Positions 59,343-64,000 of a stretch of DNA of 64,000 bases are shown here, piece after piece. Source of the stretch: Cryptomeria japonica (lineage: Eukaryota; Streptophyta; Pinopsida; Cupressales; Cupressaceae); contig NC_081415.1 in NCBI RefSeq assembly GCF_030272615.1, forward strand, positions 104,276,796-104,340,795, in the 5' to 3' direction. The stretch's first letter is position 1, and each line of letters opens with the position of its first letter. The translations under genes and the position numbers were made by a program. The notes beneath the pieces are model-generated. The model was not told the DNA's origin. It ran no database searches and saw nothing but the letters and a program-made list of their open reading frames with translations.

Positions 59343-60488
59343 GAGCCTTCTCAAGTAGATCCCTTCTATGTTACTTTGCTAGTAAATAATCGGTTGATTA
59401 AAAACTGCATGATAGATTCAGGAGCAGCTACTAATGTAATGCCCTATGGTGTTATGAAAGAATTAGGGTTATCAGTAACCACTGTGTATGGGAAATGTTA
59501 TGCCATGGATAACAGAGAAGTGCCTATGATAGGTACGATGAAAGATGTAGAAGTAAAAATAGCTGCATTTCCTGAAGCCACTTATAAAATGGATGTTATT
59601 GTTACTGATACCAAACCCCACTATGGAATGTTACTTTCTAGGCAGTGGATAGCAGCAGTAGGGGGAAATGTTCAACTGGACTTGTCTTATGCTACTATTC
59701 CTATTGGTGGCAATCAGGTCAAACTATACAGGGAGCCACGGGCTCCTAAGGTAATTGAAAATGTAGACCCTAGTATGCTTAATTGTATGATTGATGTAGA
59801 TTTAGATAATTTCAGACTTCAACCAATATCACCTCAATTGAAGAATACTGACCCAATTGTAGTTGAGCTACAAGAACAACAGTATGGGTTATGGCAAATG
59901 TATTTCAATGGAGCTTGCTCCAAAGAAGGATCTGGAGCAGGGGTTCTTTTTGTGTCCCCGTCAGGTATAACTTTCAAATACTCATTCTTATTGGCATTCC
60001 AGTGCACAAATAATACTGCAGAGTATGAAGCCCTATTATTAGGACTTGAGGTTGCAAAAAGGCATGGAATCCAACTGTTGAAAGTAATGGGGGATTCAGA
60101 ATTGGTTGTCTCTCAGGTGAGATCTAGATATGCATCCAAGAATGATAGATTGAAGCAATATAAGCATGCTATTTGGGATGTTATTGAGCATTTTGATGCA
60201 TTTTCTATCAATTGGATAGAGCGAACAAAAAATATTATGGCAGATTTCTTAGCTAATGTTGCTTTGAAAAATGATGATGCAACCCTAACCGGTATTTCCG
60301 TAGTGGAAATAAAATCTAGGCCGGCTATCCCTGATAATGTGTATAATTGGCAAGTTTTTGCTGATGATGATGATATTCTTAGGTTCATCCAATGTGTTGA
60401 TGATTATGATGGACAAAAGATTTATTGCAATGCATTGGTGGAAGTGGTGGATAATAGAGAGACAGTGGTTGGAAATGATATTGTCTAG
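59343..60488 (+). pseudogene. E4 protease followed by a second-type RNase H
   Basis: Protease: KNCMIDSGAATNVM with the active-site D-S-G intact (59415-59423), ending near GMLLSRQWIAAV. Then, before RT, an RNase H domain (59890-60290): YFNGACSKEGSGAG, NTAEYEALLLGLE, MGDSELVVSQV and NIMADFLAN. Its first catalytic residue is Asn (AAT at 59907) where the E2 homologue has Asp, a G-to-A change. Stops: TAG 59340 before and TAG 60486 after. In E2 the equivalent domain comes after RT and RNase H, so its place here is permuted. Confidence 0.85.
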
Positions 60489-62228
60489 TTGGAAACCAAT
60501 GAGATACCTAAAGGGTTGGTGGAGCTAGAGAGTATGTTTAGTTATAATGATAGTCATTTACACCAGCAATCTACCACCAAGTTAGAAGAATTGGAGGAGG
60601 TAAACTTGGGGACAGAATCATTCCCCAAGTTGGTATATATTGGAAAGAAATTACCCCCTCATGTTAGGATTAACCTTATCAATTTATTGAAAAGGTATAA
60701 GCATGTCTTTGCTTGGTCTTATGAAGACCTAAAGGCGTATAGACAAGATCTTTTTCAGCATGAAGTTCCCTTACTTCCAGATGCTAAGCCTTTCAGACAG
60801 AAATAGAGACCTATCAACCCCTTATTAGAAACTAAAATGCAACAAGAGTTGACTAAATTGAGAGAAGGGGGAATTATCAAACCAATAAGACATTCTTCAT
60901 GGGTCTCTAATCTGGTCCCAGTAAGAAAGAAGAATGGAGACATCAGATTGTGTGTTGATTTTAGGAATCTTAATGTTGCTTCCTTAAAAGATAATTACTC
61001 ATCCCCAAATATGGAAGCAATGCTACAAAGAGTGATAGGATGTGATCTTTTATCCATGATGGATGGTTTCTCGGGATACAATCAAGTGCTTGTAAAGGAG
61101 TCTGAACAATTTAAAACAGCTTTCACTACTCCATGGGGAACCTATGTATATGTGAGAATGCCATTTGGATTAAAAAATGCAGGAGCTACATTTCAGAGAG
61201 CTATGGATGTGGCTTTTAAGGAATTCATAAATATCATTATCATGGTTTACCAAGATGATTTAACCTGTTTCTCAAAGAGAGCTGATGATCATTATGGACA
61301 TCTAGAGAAGGTGTTCAATAAAGCCTTGGAATTTGGTGTATCACTGAATCCCAAGAAATGTCATTTTGGGGTCACTGAAGGAAAGTTATTGGGACACATA
61401 GTTTCCAAGGAAGGGGTAAGAATAGACCCTGAAAGAATTGAAGCAATTAACAGAGTGTCTGAACCTAAAAATGTGAAAGGTATCCAATCTTTTTTAGGCA
61501 AAGTGAATTTTGTCAGGAGATTCATTGCAAACTTTGCCAAGATAGTGAAGCCTATTATCAAGTTACTCAAGAAGGACACAAAGTTTCATTGGGATCAACA
61601 AGCTTCAAAAGCTTTTGATGAGATTAAGAAAGAAATCTAGGAGGCACCAATGTTGAAATCTCCAGATTATGGTAAGCCCTTTTCTCTGTTCTCTTTTGCT
61701 TCATATCACACGGTGGCTGCAGTATTATTACAAAAAGACAATGAAGGATATGAACATCCCATAGCCTTCTATAGTAAATCTTTGCAGGCAGCAGAACTAA
61801 AATATGAAACCATGGAGAAACAAGCTTATGCCTTAGTTAAAGTTGTTAAAGCTTTTAGGCCATATCTGGTGAATGCAAACATCATTGCTTATGTTCCACA
61901 TGCTGCAGTTAAAGATATTTTGTCTCAGTCTGAAGTTACTGGGAAGAGGTCTAGATGGATCAATAGAATTCAGGAGTTCAATTTGGAGATAAAGATCACT
62001 AAATTAGTGAGAGGGTTAGGTTTAGCTAAGCTCATGACTGAGTCAAATCTCATGAATGTAGAAATACACAATGTTGAGGTTAAAGATGTTTTGGTTACTA
62101 GTATTGAGAGACAACCTTGGTACACAGAGATAATCCAAGTATTGAAAGGTAACATACTTTCAGAAGAAATGACACAGAATCAGAAGAGAACTTTGAAGCT
62201 TAAGTCCCAAAAGTATGTGCTCATTTAG
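60489..62228 (+). pseudogene. E4 reverse transcriptase and RNase H
   Basis: RT: LREGGIIKPIRHSSWVSNLV, RLCVDFRNLNVA, LLSMMDGFSGYNQV, MPFGLKNAGATFQRAM and YQDD at 61248-61259. RNase H follows (PFSLFSFASYHTVAAVLLQ, AFYSKSLQAAELKYETMEKQAYAL); its first catalytic Asp, expected in the A-S-D-H-like segment, reads SYH. Stops: TAG 60804, TAG 61638, TAG 62226; the first two stand where relatives usually have Gln. Reading frame otherwise unbroken. Confidence 0.9.
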
Positions 62229-63374
62229 GGCGATCTTTTCTGGAGAAAAAGAGATGGAGAGTTACTAATGTGTTTGGATGAATTTCAAGCCAAACAAGTG
62301 TTAATTGAAATGCATGATGGAGTATGTGGAGGTCACTATTCTGCTAAGACTACTGCTAGTAAGATAATACGGGCTGGGTATTATTGGCCTACCTTATTTA
62401 AAGATACCCATGCATATGTTCGAAGATGTGATCCATGTCAAAGATTTTCTTCTAAGCTCAAGTATGAAGGAGCCTTACCCCTAAATCCAGTCTCTGTAGA
62501 AGCTCCTTTTGTCCAATGGGGCATTGATTTTATTGGAGAAATTGTTGAGAAGTCAGGAAGAGGTCATGGATGGATTATAGTGGCCACTGATTATTTTACT
62601 AAATGGATCGAAGCCATCCCTACAAAAATAGCTACTAGTAAAATTGTCATTGATTTCTTGATGGATAGTATTGTGACTAGATTTGGAACACCTACGAAAT
62701 TGGTAATGGATAATGCTATGTGTTTCAGATCAGAAGAATTTGTAGGTTTTTGTAATAGTCACAGTATACTCATGTCATACTCATCACCTTATCACCCTCA
62801 GGGGAATGGACAGGCAGAATCCAGCAATAAAAGCCTGTTGAATATCATCAAGAAAATTTTAGAAGAAAATAAAAGATCTTGGGATCAAAAGTTGAAGTTA
62901 GCTCTGTGGGCAGATAGAATCACAGTTAAAAAATCCATTGGAATGTCACCTTTTGAGTTGGTTTATGGTACCCAAGCCAGATTACCGGTAAATAACCTTC
63001 TTCCAGTGTATAAGTTTTTGCAGGATGAGGACATGGAGATATCTGAACCGATGGAAAATAGAATGATCCAAATTGTAGAAATGGAGGAGCTTAGGACTTC
63101 TGCCCATAAGAAAAATCAGAAGATCTAGTTGCAGTCAAAATATCTTTTTGATAAAAGGACATCATTAAGGAAGTTTCAAATTGATGACATGGTTCTTCAG
63201 TGGAATGCAAAAGGACAAGATAAAGGAAAGCATAAAAAATTTGAATCACTATGGATTGGCCCTTTTGTGGTTTGTGACCTGAATGGTAAGGATTCATATT
63301 TTTTGAAGAATATGAATGATGAAATGCAGGAATTTCCAGTGCATGGACAATTCCTGAAGCATTATTTCTCTTAA
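62229..63374 (+). pseudogene. E4 integrase
   Basis: Zinc finger H-H-C-C intact (HDGVCGGHYSAK, then CDPCQ). Core D (GIDFIGEI, 62526), D (VMDNAMCF, 62709) and E (GQAESSNK, 62817) all present. The C-terminal part (KFQIDDMVLQWNAKGQ, KFESLWIGPFVV) ends at TAA 63372. One stop, TAG 63126, in NQKI*LQSKYLFDKR. About 150 noncoding bases separate it from the right LTR; no strong polypurine tract is visible there. Confidence 0.92.
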
Positions 63375-63521
63375 TGTCCATCCATGGTTGGTCCTTTGTT
63401 TGTATATATTTTGTTTTCTTTCCTATTTTCCTAGTTTTGGTCTGTGTTTTGGTCTGTTTCTCCAGAGATTCTGAGTTTTCTTGTGTTGATCTCGCAATCA
63501 ACCATCCCCAGTCAGAGCCGA

Positions 63522-64000
63522 TGTTATCACTGTTTAAAATTGGGTTCTTCTTTTCCCATAATTGGCTATGGTTCATTAAAAAAATTTCAAATAGGGTGTA
63601 ATCCCAAGTGCTTCAGCTTTGTTCTAAACCTTAGGGGTTTAAGGGTTTTTGATTTTTTATCCTTTTGTGTTAAACCCTCTGGTTTCTAATTTTCTGTTAC
63701 TTTATTCACTTAAGATATGGGTCATGGGGTCATGGAAGTGTCCCCCCTTATTATTTGCCTAGGCGGTTATGTTGATTATTTGAAAATTTTATGCCTTGTA
63801 TGCTTTTCTTCTAAAGTTGTCGGGCCCAGAAATTAGTGATCAGTTTGAGAGATGATCCAACGGCCCATGCTATTTCGCGAGGGTAAAATGCTCACCCTTT
63901 AGGCCCGCGAAATAGCGAGAATTATCGAGGACCGTCCACATGTCATGATGCTATGCGGTCTAAAAGGAAAATGTGGGTCCCTATGGTTCCCTTCTGGCAA
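63522..64000 (+). repeat. E4 3' LTR, first 479 bp (continues off right edge)
   Basis: Collinear with 42380-42858 without indels. 14 substitutions counted by eye, 9 of them transitions, including two CG-to-CA changes near 63724-63734. Confidence 0.93.

Larger units (their letters stand above)
42380..64000 (+). mobile_element. E4: Ty3/gypsy element with giant ORF-bearing LTRs (continues off right edge)
   Basis: Left LTR 42380-56332 (E3 nested in it), PBS-like site 56337, gag-pol in one frame 56385-63374, right LTR from 63522 to beyond the edge. Over the 479 bases available the two LTRs differ at 14 positions by my count (about 3%). Without E3 the LTR is about 6,087 bp and the internal region 7,189 bp, predicting an element of about 19.4 kb. 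A second RNase H suggests the Tat side of Ty3/gypsy. Confidence 0.8.

Noticed and set aside
56385-63374. TAG reassigned to Gln (alternative genetic code) or RNA editing as the explanation for in-frame stops
   Set aside because: E1/E3 pairs show the same positions as CAG or CGA in one copy and a stop in the other, and plant nuclear genes use the standard code. Plant C/U editing is organellar.

Overview
The window is repeat DNA from a large land-plant nuclear genome. My guess is a gymnosperm or conifer, from the dense nesting of long Ty3/gypsy and Ty1/copia LTR retrotransposons and the absence of any host gene; I cannot name the species. No rRNA, tRNA, CRISPR or bacterial-type features were seen. 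Nearly everything is one of six LTR elements, labelled E1-E6 here, plus one LTR fragment.

Layout. E5 is an old Athila-type Ty3/gypsy element on the minus strand. Its 5' LTR starts at 40399, its decayed gag-pol runs 40160-34911, and an extra sense ORF runs from 34201 off the left edge. That extra ORF is split by E6, a Ty1/copia element on the minus strand (1213-33862, flanked by ATCT). E6 was itself invaded twice: by E2, a 17.9-kb Tat-lineage element (minus, 10823-28735) carrying an antisense plant-mobile-domain ORF, and by E1, a gag-protease-only element (plus, 2668-10240) whose left LTR is fused to the E6 LTR by a deletion. A copia-like LTR scrap (about 41880-42260) separates E5 from E4. E4 is a plus-strand Ty3/gypsy element starting at 42380 and running off the right edge. 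E3 (minus, 46856-54716, TSD AATAC) is a second copy of the E1 family, nested in E4.

Most unusual region. E4 appears to have LTRs of about 6.1 kb (13,953 bp with E3 inside). The 5' LTR contains three tandem hairpin/G-box repeats, a TATA box and an ORF of about 1,213 codons that rejoins exactly in frame when E3 and one TSD copy are removed. The PBS-like site and gag-pol follow. E4 pol has the order protease, second RNase H, RT, RNase H, integrase. E2, E4 and E5 each carry a large accessory ORF in a different place: antisense after pol, inside the LTR, and sense after integrase.

Decay. The reading frames of E2 and E4 are broken almost only by stops, mainly TAG and TGA. E1/E3 comparison shows directly that several arose as CAG to TAG, CAA to TAA and CGA to TGA, the pattern expected from deamination of methylated cytosine. 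No element looks fully coding-competent. Relative order from nesting: E5, then E6, then E1 and E2; separately E4, then E3.
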